A DNA stretch of 64,000 bases. Origin: Bidens hawaiensis (taxonomy: Eukaryota > Streptophyta > Magnoliopsida > Asterales > Asteraceae). Position numbers and translations under genes: made by a program. Positions 23,545 to 33,731 of the stretch are shown here, one piece after another (within the stretch, counting starts at the first letter, position 1; each line of letters opens with the position of its first letter). The notes beneath the pieces were generated by a model that saw only the letters and a program-made list of their open reading frames with translations, was not told the origin of the DNA and did not search any database. The stretch spans positions 117,076 through 181,075 of the forward strand of contig JAIQDT010001955.1 of assembly GCA_021521415.1 (NCBI GenBank), in the 5' to 3' direction.

Positions 23545-23548
<4 letters not shown>
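23162..23548. mobile_element. MITE inserted in a TA-repeat tract (intron 2 of polygalacturonase A), second
   Basis: The left end GGATGAGTATCATTACAGAA pairs with the reverse-complemented right end GGGTTGGTATCATTTAAGAA. Both flanks are long (TA)n tracts. It is absent from copy B and unrelated in sequence to its neighbour 17 bp away. Confidence 0.6.
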
Positions 23549-23576
<28 letters not shown>

Positions 23577-24899
23577 GATTGGGCTACAAGATTATTATAC
23601 CACTAAAACAAAAAATTTTCATTACTGACTGGGCGTTACATAACACAAATCTCTTTAATTTGTAGCCCTTCACTACACATAGTCTTAAATAATACACAAT
23701 GAATGATTCTCTTACGATTATCACTGTTTTTTCATTCGCAAGAAAGTATAAAAAGTGAATAATAAGTTTATAAATATAACAAAATCATTATTCAACTATG
23801 GACTAGTAAATATATAAATAAAAAATGGGGTGAGTTTCTTTATCCATATTTTTCATATATTTTAAAGATTATAAAGAATAGAAAGTGAATCCCCTTAAAT
23901 ATTAAAATTTTACTTTTGTTTATTTTCTAACATATATTTTGTTTTAATATGTGTATTTTTTTCTTATTTGGAATTTTACTTTTGAAACTAGACCATGCGG
24001 CTTGATTTTGTTACCAATTCAAGAATAAGTCACATTCGATCAATAAACAGCAAGAATGCTCATTTCAACCTTTTTGCATAACGCAACTTGAACATGTCCA
24101 ATATTCGGATCAGTGCCCCCGAGGATAGCCCGAACACCGATGGTATCCACATCGGTGGCTCGCAGCATATCCGGATCCAAGACTCAACCATAATGACCGG
24201 TGATGATTGTGTGTCAATTCTAGCGGGCAGTCACGATATCACGGTGACAGGAGTACAGTTTGGGCCTGGACACGGGTTTAGCATCGGTAGCTTGGGTGGG
24301 TCCCACAACGAAGAGTTTGTAACCGGTATAACTATACGTAACTCAACATTATACGGGACCCAAAATGGACTTAGGATTAAAACATGGGCACCCTCTAATC
24401 CTAGCCTTGCTTTGGATATTATGTTTGATGACATAACCATGGTTAACGTGAATAACCCGATTTTTATCGACCAACAATATTGCCCAACGGCCCGTTGCAA
24501 TTATAAGGTAACTCTCCACCTATTAGAATATCTCGTGTTTATAAAATAATTGATAATTTATTTTAACATTCTTGATTTTAGGCACAATCAAATGTTCAGA
24601 TAAGAAACGTGACATTTAGAAAAGTGCGTGGTACGTCGAGTTCTAAGGTTGCAGTAAAGATCCAATGTAGCAAAATCGTGCCTTGTGAAGGGATCAAACT
24701 TGTGGACATTAACTTGGCTTATCACGGGCGAGAACAAGGACGTGCGGTGTCATCTTGTTGGAACGTCGAAGGAGAGTCGTATGGCCCACAATTTCCCTCT
24801 GGTTGTCTATAGAACAAGAACTTTCACTTCTCTTTCATGGTACAACCTGAGAAGGTCTTTAATGTTCTTTCCGGTTGTTTTTGTAAATGGAAGTTTATA

Positions 24900-25980
24900 A
24901 AACTATGTAATGGGGCTCTATGAATCTCCATGAGGATTAGGAGTATAATGTCAATCTTTTTTTATGCATCATCATAAAATTAATGTTATTGTTGATTTTC
25001 TTATTTAAATGTTTAAATTTAAATTATCTTTATTTAAATTAAAAAAAAGAAGCAATAACATTTGTAAAGTTTGTTTAGGAAAAAAAAAGTAATGTGGTTA
25101 TATTGTATACTTAAAGTTTTAAACATGTAAGATCATACGTAGTGAAACTCTCTTAAAACGTTCAAATCTTTCTCTCAATTGGCTCAAAATCCTCCTTGGT
25201 CCCGGGCCACCTAAGGCCTAGAGACTTTTCGAAGGCTAAAATTCTCAAAAAGCCCCCCCCCCCCACCCGGGTGGTGATCCTGGGCGTTTTAGAGGAATAT
25301 GACCCATTGAAAACACCCACTACGAAGGGCCTAATAACGCATTGAAATGATTATCCCAATTGTTATAATCATCACATTTTATACTGCTACTTCGAAAGTG
25401 ATTTAATAATCACATTCTTATGAAAGTGGTTAATGATTCATTTAATGATTTTTTTTTAATTTCGTGATGATTCGCATACAAACAACTACCGTCATCACTA
25501 CCACTAATTAAAAAATCAATAACCACTTCTCATGACATTTTAAGAAAAGGTTAAAAACCTTCGATTACACTATGTGTTATATGGCTGTGAGTCGGGTGAT
25601 GTGAAAAGGGCATTTTACGATATCCAAGTGTCACCTTGGTAAAAGGGACCTTCACATTTTACATTCAAAAACATGTGTTATGATGAGTGAAATGTGATTG
25701 TGTTTGTAGAGTTTAGTGGAGTGAAAAAATTGATTGTATTATCAAATTAAAAAGAAAAAAAACTATTATGCCCTCAGCCTTGCCAAGCTACTCATCGCCA
25801 AGGACGTCTTCAGACATTCTTAAAATTTATGAGCCAAGAGCGTATAAAATTCTGGTCTCTAAGTAAGTAAGTAAATAATAGTGTAAATTCTTTTTATCAT
25901 GTTTAAACAATTAAATTTATAAATGGACTTTAATTGGGTAACTGGGTTATGGTATGGGCGGCCCTTAACGTTTTTTTATT
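24900..25980. other. 3' flank of polygalacturonase copy A
   Basis: It matches 48,430-49,440 in copy B. A block at about 25,130-25,330 begins ATACGTAGTG and ends CACTACGAAGGGCCT, as in a degraded inverted-repeat element, and is shared by both copies, so it predates the duplication. No gene was recognised. Confidence 0.4.
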
Positions 25981-26039
25981 TTTACAAAAATGAGTTTAAA
26001 TGATTTAGGTAATTGTGTTATAAAATGGGTTGTATGTTT

Positions 26040-26225
26040 CTTTTTGTTAACAAAAATTTGGGCCTTCCGGTCTAGGAAGGTCACCTTCCCTAGGGTCGAC
26101 GCTTCTCACAGCTTCGGCCTTGCACCCAATTTGGCGCATGTTCGTGGTGGTTTCACGCCAGATCTTGCGCTCATTCTGCAACGATGGCGGGTTTCATGCT
26201 CTCTCTCAGTGGCATACATAACACA
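26040..26225 (+). other. Unrecognised GC-richer block shared by both duplication copies
   Basis: The block reads KVTFPRVDASHSFGLAPNLA and continues to LQRWRVSCSLSVAY, open in both copies (copy B 49,520-49,705). It is less AT-rich than its surroundings and looks like an old coding or repeat fragment. No known family was recognised and no start or splice structure is supported. Confidence 0.25.
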
Positions 26226-26489
26226 TTCCCTAAAGGCAAATTCGCAAGTATACGTGTCCTTTCTCCTCTACACTATTAGTGCTACGATTCTAAAATAATG
26301 ATTCAATTGTAGTGTACTGTTTATTGCTTATGGTGAATGAACGAATGATCTCTATTTAAAAAAAAAAATAATCATTCCATCACTTACTAAAGGGAAACGT
26401 GTAACGAAGTTTAATCAAACGTTGTGCAATATAATTTTGTAAATAATCAATTTTTAAGATGCATTGAAGCAATGCATCCAAAATGTCTT

Positions 26490-27650
26490 AGGTAAGTGTT
26501 AGATTTGATATAAGAAGTTAAATTGCAGATTTTGTAACTGTTAAAACTTAAAAAAAGAAAACCCAACTAAACTACGAGTTCAAGGTGGACTGGTTACCTT
26601 ATAGGTGTTTCCGTCGTCAAGAGAACTACATTGCTTCGAACTCTTAGTTAAACACTTGATGGAGGATTGTTGCTTATGGTCGTTACGGCTGTGAAAACAC
26701 AAGTGGCTTGGGTTTTAATGGATAAGAAATTATATAAGGACTCCTTGTTATTCCTTCATGTTGCAACATCATCTCAAACTTATATAATATTATCACACTA
26801 GCCCCTCCAATTTCTTTAAGTTTTATATCGTTCTTTTCATATTCTTTAGCATATGTTACAATCAATGTTGTAAAAGTATGTCTATAAGGCTGGGTACTCG
26901 CTACAAAGTATGGTGTCGAGGTGAGTTTCTTTAACTCCGTCTAGTTACCAAGAATCGATCAAAGTTGGTCAACCTCAACCAGAATCACATCTAATTAATC
27001 GGTTTACTTAAACCGATTTTGACATAACAAATAAAACTTGATTCATATTTCCAAAATATTAAAAAAACAATATCACTTTTTTAATTAAATGATTAGCACA
27101 TTTTAGAATAATTTAGTATTTAAAATGTATTTCTCTTATTTATATTGATATTACTTATTTTGTTATAAATATTAGAAAAAAATGATATTTGACATATATA
27201 TAATCTCCAAAAATTAATTTTCTTTTATTTACCATTTCCGAGTACTCCCTAAATATTCCGATTACACCCAACTTTCCGGTCAGCCGCTTAAGATCCGCCC
27301 AACGACTTTTGCAATCTTGGTTACAATATGATAATGCTCACCCACCCTCCATTTGTGACCAGTGCATCACCATGCCATTTTGTAGTAAATTATCCAGTCC
27401 ACTAGTTTCTATAGGATTAACCTTATTCAAGAACACGTTTCTTAAATAAAAAGTGAAACTTTGTAAGTTTAAATTTGGATTTCATTCTTAATAGTAAAGT
27501 TTAGACATGTTTTTTTTCTTGTGATTTTGTTATTCGAGTTCTAGATTTTAAGTTGTTTTTCTTTCTCTTGTGTCTTTGCCCACTTTATCACTATTACCAT
27601 GTAATATGTACATCAATCATTACTTATAACATTGATATGTGTAGGTGTAA
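26490..27650. other. Intergenic sequence between copy A and the array region
   Basis: AT-rich, with no convincing ORF. A minus-strand 60-codon ORF (26865-26683) shows no recognisable features. Confidence 0.35.
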
Positions 27651-27674
27651 GGGTAAGGGTAACACCCCAAGGTA

Positions 27675-28640
27675 ACCGTCCAATGATAGATGAATCGAAT
27701 CTACTCGGATAAAGATAAAAGGTGGTCCAAGAATAGACAAGTCATGGCCATGATCGATTGAACCATCAAATCAAATCGTACTCACAAAATCTTCTTGATG
27801 GTGGCGTAGAATCCCCCCACCCCCTCTTTCCGGACCATTGGTAAAATAGTTTTTAATATAAAATCAAATCCATAAATAATTTTTAAATTAATCGTTAGCC
27901 ACAAGACGATAATGCACTTCTTTGTTTTATTTATATCATGTCATGTTTCATTATCTTGTGTTTTTTTAGAAAACTACATATTTTTATTCTAACCCTTCAC
28001 CTTATAAAACTCTCAAAACTTTTTTCCCAAACTCACCGAAATAAATTCATTCTCTTTTGACCTAATTGACTCCTCCTTTGTCTCTGGCTCTATGCGAGGC
28101 AAAAAATAACCTCGTTAAATGGTTGGTTAAATGGTTAATATAAAGGATAAAAATTTCTAGTCCAATGATAGATGAATCGAATCTACTCAGATAAAGATAA
28201 AAGGTGGTCCAAGAATACACAGGTCATGGCCATGATCGATTGAACCATCAAATCAAATCGTACTCACAAAATCTTCTTGATGGTGACATGGAATCCCCCA
28301 TCCCCTCTTTCCGGGACCATTGGCTAAATAGTTTTTAATAAAAAATCAAAGCCATAAATAATTTTTAAATTAATCGTTAGCCACAAGACGATAATGCACT
28401 TCTTTATTTTATTTATATCATGCACGTTTCATTATCTTGTGCCTTTTTAGAAAACTACATATTTTTATTCTAACCCTTCACCTTATAAAACTCTCAAAAC
28501 TTTTTTTCCCAAACTCATCGAAATAAATTCATTCTCTTTTGACCTAGTTGACTCCTTTGTCTCTGGCTCTATGCGAGGTGAAAAATAACCTCGTTGTTGT
28601 TGCTCTTCATCTGATTGATTTTAGAATTGTTAGGTAAATT
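27675..28640 (+). repeat. Imperfect tandem duplication, about 480-bp unit
   Basis: The unit starting CCAATGATAGATGAATCGAA at 27,680 recurs at 28,162 with a few base changes. The end of the first unit (TTGGTTAAATGGTTAATATA) matches sequence beyond the second unit at 28,730, so the first unit also carries an internal deletion. No coding content was seen. Confidence 0.85.
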
Positions 28641-29287
28641 TATTATCAACAATGTTGCTATTTTGAATTATGGCTGCTGTTTTTAACTTCTTATATTTAT
28701 TATGTAGTATTACATATACATTGCATGGGTTGGTTAAATGGTTAATATAAAGGATAAAAATTGCTAGTTAATATGTGAACATAAATTGCATGAGTTGGTT
28801 AAATTGTGAGCTAAACCATGTGAAAAATTAGCCATTAATATATATAAATATAAAATATAAATATATTAGTATATACAGTGACTACAAAACATACTTATAT
28901 CGGTTTGGTTCGGTTATTACATGCCTAGCTATAACCGGAATCAAACTACCCGTTAATTGAATCCCTCAAACTGAACCATCGTTATGTCAGTTATCAGTTA
29001 TGTTTGGGTTGGTTAAGTCGTTACGATATTTGGTTGCTCACCCCCTGCCTTCATAATCATAGCTTTAATCACCAACTAATCATTTTAGTAGGTTAAATTT
29101 AAGTTTGTAAGACCCAAACCAGTTTGATCAGTTCAAGATTTATAACCCCGGTTTTGATTATATGTTGACTAAACCCTAAACGGATTTGTACACCTCTACT
29201 TATTAAAAAGTTATTAGGGTTTGAACCTTGTGTTATAAATCAAATAAATTATCTTTTTTAATTTTTTTTTAAATACAGGAGGGAGCA
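28641..29287. other. Intergenic sequence before the I29 pseudo-exon
   Basis: AT-rich DNA with a GGTTTGGTTCGGTTAT remnant near 28,905. A polypyrimidine run and ACAG just before 29,280 look like a splice acceptor for the following pseudo-exon. Confidence 0.35.
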
Positions 29288-29500
29288 ATGGCGGCATCAA
29301 AGGAAGCTGTCCGGAAACGTTTTGAGGAATGGAAGAAAAAGTACAACAAAGCTTATACAGCCCGGATGAGGAGGCGATTAGATTCAATGCGTTTCAAGAA
29401 AATCTACAACATATAGAGGAGAATTATGCAGATTGGAAGGGTTTGAACTGCTTTTCAGACATGACTTATTATCAGTTTGTTACTGAGCACCTCAGAATCA
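29288..29500 (+). pseudogene. Cathepsin propeptide inhibitor (I29) exon remnant of a papain-like protease gene
   Basis: From ATG 29288 the reading is RKRFEEWKKKYNKAY. A shift of one base then gives SPDEEAIRFNAFQENLQHIE and WKGLNCFSDMTYYQF, together the I29 propeptide fold of plant papain-like cysteine proteases. A single base is missing around 29,358, where YTSPDEEA would be expected. The exon ends at a plausible donor (ATCA/GTAAGT, about 29,500). No catalytic Cys/His/Asn domain follows; instead the downstream sequence is tandemly repeated. Free-standing I29 inhibitors exist, but the frameshift argues for a dead fragment. Confidence 0.65.
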
Positions 29501-32335
29501 GTAAGTTGGGTGCAGGAAGGTGCAGGGGAAATATGTTGTATTATAGTGATGGAGGACAAATTAGAGAAAAATGAGAATAGGTTCAGCAATCATCCGGAAA
29601 AAAAAAAGCTTCAAGGTCTTCAAGAGCTCTTACATAATAAAATAACATTCATACATTCAAAGAACAAGTAGATTCATACCTTCAACTAAATGATGAAATT
29701 TGAATGAGGTTACTTTTGGTTGTTGTTGCTCAACTAAACAAATATAGCTTCTATACACTAACCTAATTAAGTTTTTTCTTTGATGATTACGGTGATGGTA
29801 GAAATGGTAAAAGAAGGGTGATAGAAATGGTGAGCAAGTTCAGCAAAAATGTCACTTTAACTCAGGGCATAAAAGGTGAAAGTTGGGTGTAAGAATGTGC
29901 AGGGGAAACAAGTTGCATTAAAGTGATGGAGGGAAAATAAGAGAAAAATAAGTATTGGTTCAGCAAGCATCCGAAAAAAAAAAGCTTCAAGGTCTTCAAA
30001 AGATTTTACATAATAAAATCACATTCATACCTTCAAAGAAAAAGTAGATTCATACCTTCTACTAAATGATTAAATTCGAATGAGGTTACTTGTGGTTGCT
30101 CTTGCTCAAGTAACAAATACTAGCTTCTAGACACTAACCTAGTTAAGTTTTTTCTCTTATGATTATGGTAATGGTAGAAATGGTAAAAAAAAAGGGTGAT
30201 AGAAATGATGAGCAAGTTCTGCAAAAAATGCCACCACAACACAGGGCATAAAGGTGTAAGTTAGGTGCAGTGGAAATAGGTTGCATTATAGTTATAGAGG
30301 ACAAATAAGAGAAAAATGAGAATTGATTCAGCAAGCATCCGGAAAAAAAAAGAAGCTTAAAGGTCTTCAAGAGATCTTACATAATAAAATGACATTCATA
30401 TCTTCAAAGACAAAGTAGATTCATACATTCAACTAAATGATGAAACTTGAATGAGGTTACTTGTGGTTGCTCTTGCTCATCTAAATAAATACTAAATTCT
30501 AGACACTAACCTAGTTAAGCTTCTTCTCTTATGATTATGGTAAAGATAGAAATGGTAAAAGAAGGGTGATAGAAATGGTGAGCAAGTTCAGCAACAATGT
30601 CATCTTAACTTAGGGCATAAAAGGTGTAAGTTTGGTGTAGGAAGGTGAAGGAGAAATCGGTTAAATAAGAGAAAAATGAGAATTGGTTCAGCAAGCGTCC
30701 GGGTAAAAAAAAAAGCTTGAAGGTCTTCAAGAGATTTTACATAATAAAATAACATTCATATCTTCAAAGAAAAAGTAGATTCATACCTTCAACTAAATGA
30801 TGAAAACTTGAATGAGGTTACTTGCAGTTGCTCTTAATCAACTAAACAAATACCAGCTTGTAGACACTAACCTAATTAAGTTTATTCTCTTATGATTATG
30901 GTAATGCTAGAAATGGTAAATGAAGGGTGATAGAAATGGTGAGCAAGTACAGCAATAATGCCACCTAAACTCGGGGAATAAAAGATGTAAGTTGGGTGTA
31001 GGAAGGTGCAAGGGAAAGATGTTGCATTATAGTGATGGAGGACAAATAAGAGAAAAACGAGAATTGGTTCAGGAAGCATCCGTAAAAAAAGCTTAAAGTT
31101 CTTCAAGAGATCTTACATAATAGGGATTTTTACATATATTCCCTCCTTAAGAAGCCTTATTACATATTTACCCAACTATTAAAGTTAAATTACATATTTC
31201 CCCTTCTCAAAATCAAATTACCCAATTACCCTTTTCTAATTCCTATCAAATGATACTACACACATACGATTATCATGGTTCGCTTTCAGCTTCACAAACC
31301 CTAGATACCCCGCAAACTCAAATTGAACGCTGCAAACATCACATAAGTGGATTTCGAATACAGTACACACTAGCCGACGTGTTTGCTGCACACATCATGT
31401 AAGTCAATTTTGAATACACTGCTTGTCAACAATCCGGGAAAAAGTGTGGATAAATTCAAAAAGATGTCGTTGCCAGCCTAAAATATGTGAATAAATTCAA
31501 ACAAATCAAAAGTGAATTAGTTATTATTAATGTTAATTATTATTAATGATAATTATTGTTAACCTGTGGTTTATATCTATCCTGGAAGAAATTCAACAAA
31601 TTGTTTGAAGTTGAATTAGCAGTAGGTTACGGTCAACTTCTATCAAAAGTTAGCGTTTTTATAGTTTATATGTAAAAATATAAATATCGATAAAAACAAA
31701 ATATATACTATTCTTACAGCTCGGTTCGGTTTTCGATATAAACCGTAAACCAAACCGTTCGCTTCGAGTTAAAATTTTAAAACCCACAAATCGAAAGTTA
31801 AGTTCGTTTTTCGATATAAACAATTATTTTGGTTCGGTCTGGTTTTTTATATCAATCGTAAACCAAAGAGTTCGCTACGGTTTTATAACGAACTATGAAC
31901 GCCCCTAGCATTTGATATCTCCGTCTTAACACCATCTCAGTTTGGGTTGAAATTGGGGAGATATGTAATTGATGTTATAAGAAGGGGATATATGTAAATA
32001 GTTAATTAGTTAATTCATTAAGGGTAAAATAGTCATTTAGTTAGTTAATTTTAATGAAATGGGGATATATGTAATATATGTGGTTTAGGAATGGGATATA
32101 TGTAATTGATATTTAAGGGTTGGATAAATATGTAATAAATGAATTTAGGAATGGGATATATGTAAACGCCCCTACATAATAAAATAACATTCATACCTTC
32201 AAAGGGAAAGTAGATTCGAACATTCAACTAAATGATGAAACTTGAATGAGGTTATTTGTGGTTGCTCTTACTCAGCTAAACAAATACTTGATTCTAGACA
32301 CTAACCTAATTAAGTTTCTTCTCTTTTGATTCATA
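29501..32335 (+). repeat. Tandem array of 360-385-bp units, interrupted by a MULE
   Basis: The landmark GGTTCAGCAAGCATCCGG recurs near 29,580, 29,952, 30,325, 30,684 and 31,067. Each unit carries the same order of blocks: GGGTGATAGAAATGGTGAGC, a short poly-A, TCTTCAAGAG, ACATAATAAAAT, AAAGTAGATTCATACCTTC. The sixth unit is split by the element at 31,123-32,172 and resumes at 32,173. Units differ by scattered substitutions and small indels. The first unit starts in what would be the intron after the I29 exon. Reading frames inside are short and not conserved. Confidence 0.88.
31123..32172. mobile_element. Mutator-like (MULE) non-autonomous element, 1,050 bp
   Basis: A perfect 9-bp duplication TACATAATA flanks it (31114-31122, 32173-32181), the size typical of MULEs. 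The ends GGGATTTTTACATATATTCC and (reverse complement) GGGGCGTTTACATATATCCC start longer similar termini with repeated ACATAT-type motifs. The interior includes a hAT-like CGGTTCGGTTTTCGATATAA remnant (about 31,720-31,900) and no transposase. It interrupts the tandem array, so it is younger than the array. Confidence 0.85.
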
Positions 32336-32386
32336 ACATTGGTTTACTCTTACATGATCTTGAAGATTCAAGTTCAAAACCCATAA

Positions 32387-32769
32387 ATGGATTCATCAAC
32401 TTGTGTATTCCCAAGTAACACCAATTTCCCGGCCCAAACGTTTTGGCAATTGCAAAAATCATATTCTAATTGTTGGTCTCCAAATTTTGATAAGTTCTAC
32501 ATTCATGGCGACTATTTGTTCTGTTCTTCTCATTTACTTAACATAATGAAACTTGCTCCAGACTTTTAGGTGTCAACCAACTCACCAACCGTCGTTTGCA
32601 AAAGCATCCACCTTCTCATCGAGAACAAAGTCGGTAGCAATAACATTAGCAGGTTTTGGCCTTATTTTATCGGCCTTCACAAACTCTCTTAAAAACCCGA
32701 ATGATCAGCTTCAAGCAGGGTACAGAATTGAACGATGTAGTTCTTCTTCTCAACCCGTGAGTCTGTGAC
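32387..32769 (+). other. Unrecognised short reading frames after the array
   Basis: Two short forward ORFs (32387-32569 and 32553-32768) read MDSSTCVFPSNTNFPAQTFW and AITLAGFGLILSAFTNSLKN. The second has a hydrophobic stretch like a single membrane helix. Codon use and spacing do not establish a gene, and no family was recognised. They could be exons of a decayed organelle-targeted protein. Confidence 0.2.
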
Positions 32770-33731
32770 ACTATGCTTCCATCATAAAACGAACCGAGGA
32801 ACCTAGAACACATATCAACAACTTCAATCCGATCACCTCTCTTAAATTTCTTTGATGTACTTGAGATTTATGTTGTAAATTCATGATAAAGAGAAGGAAT
32901 GACCGGACAACTAATAGAAGGGGAGAAAATATAACAGGACAAAGTCAAGAAACAAATTATCGGTTTTTTCAAACTTTATTGAAAATCATATGAGGAGATT
33001 AAATTCATTGGAAATGCATCCGAGGAGATGAATTTAAATAAAATACAAATTTCATCTTTTTTTGAAAACTCACGGGCCAGATACATTTCAGTGGAAAACT
33101 ATGGTTTTTGAAGAGATGAATTTGGATTAAAAAATAACGGCCCAGACAGATTTTTTAACTTAAAAATGTGGTTGCTCTTATGCGTGGCAGTACCTCATTG
33201 GTTAACAAAATCTGGCGGCACGATTCCAAATGCGTCAAAGAAGATGATTTTGGTTGGACTAAAATTGTAATTTCAACAACTTTTAGACTATTTTAAAGTT
33301 CTCTCTCATCCAAAGGACTATTTTGAGAATTTCCTCCCAAAAAAATTAGTGTCTTATTGAGTAGTTATAGTTTTTTTAGGTAAGTTAAAATTTAAAGGGA
33401 GACAACAATGAGAAGTGTGAGAAATATTTGTAACCACATAGAAAATCTCTTAAAAATAAATTCAAAAATAAAAATCATAACTCAAATATAGATAAAACAC
33501 GAAAAATTAAAAAAAAAATTAAAATGTTTCCACCATCATTGTCGTTCAAAAAAATATAATAATAAATAAATAATCGACGGAAAGACACAATGCCGAGATC
33601 AAAGACACAATGACGAAAATGAACAAAAGACACAAATATAACTAAAAAAAGACACAATAGATCGCAAAATATAACATAATGCCGAAAAAATATAGCATAA
33701 TGTTAAGCAATATAACACAATATAAAGAAAA
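32770..33731. other. Intergenic sequence before the second MULE
   Basis: AT-rich. From about 33,570 to 33,730 a GACACAATG/ATAACACAATG-rich simple repeat reaches the MULE target site and continues on its other side (35,907-35,990). No gene was recognised. Confidence 0.4.

Larger units (their letters stand above)
21939..24812 (+). pseudogene. Polygalacturonase (GH28), copy A, one premature stop
   Basis: GH28 polygalacturonases hydrolyse de-esterified pectin in cell walls and are secreted. Exons 21939-22079, 22170-22478, 23992-24507 and 24582-24812 join in frame at GT/AG sites to about 398 codons, a normal family length. A signal peptide (MKASFFFIHLIPLLLSVASAA) and all four family motifs are present: SPNTDG, TGDDC, GPGHG and RIKTW. 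The usual Cys before GPGHG is Phe here. One codon in exon 3 is TAA (24079-24081), where copy B has TGC in the conserved FACRNL; it would remove the catalytic half. An upstream ATG at 21903 is in frame but absent from copy B, so I start at 21939. A single stop could also be an assembly error; otherwise this is a young pseudogene. Intron 2 is enlarged by two MITEs. Confidence 0.85.
10999..26485 (+). repeat. Segmental duplication, copy A
   Basis: Long stretches of this interval reappear in the same order and orientation at 37,612-49,945. Collinear blocks include 10,999-11,735 with 37,612-38,365; 12,155-17,060 with 40,640-42,070; 20,543-22,900 with 42,073-46,970; and 23,700-26,485 with 47,200-49,945. 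The two starts lie about 26.6 kb apart. Each copy holds one polygalacturonase pseudogene. Most length differences are explained by transposon insertions private to one copy. Block limits were set by eye and are approximate. Confidence 0.85.

Noticed and set aside
29288..29500. Free-standing I29 protease inhibitor gene
   Set aside because: The frame breaks near 29,358 and no proper gene end exists, so a pseudo-exon is more likely.
29501..32335. CRISPR-like repeat array
   Set aside because: The units are 360-385 bp and imperfect, with no short direct repeats alternating with unique spacers, and the genome is eukaryotic.
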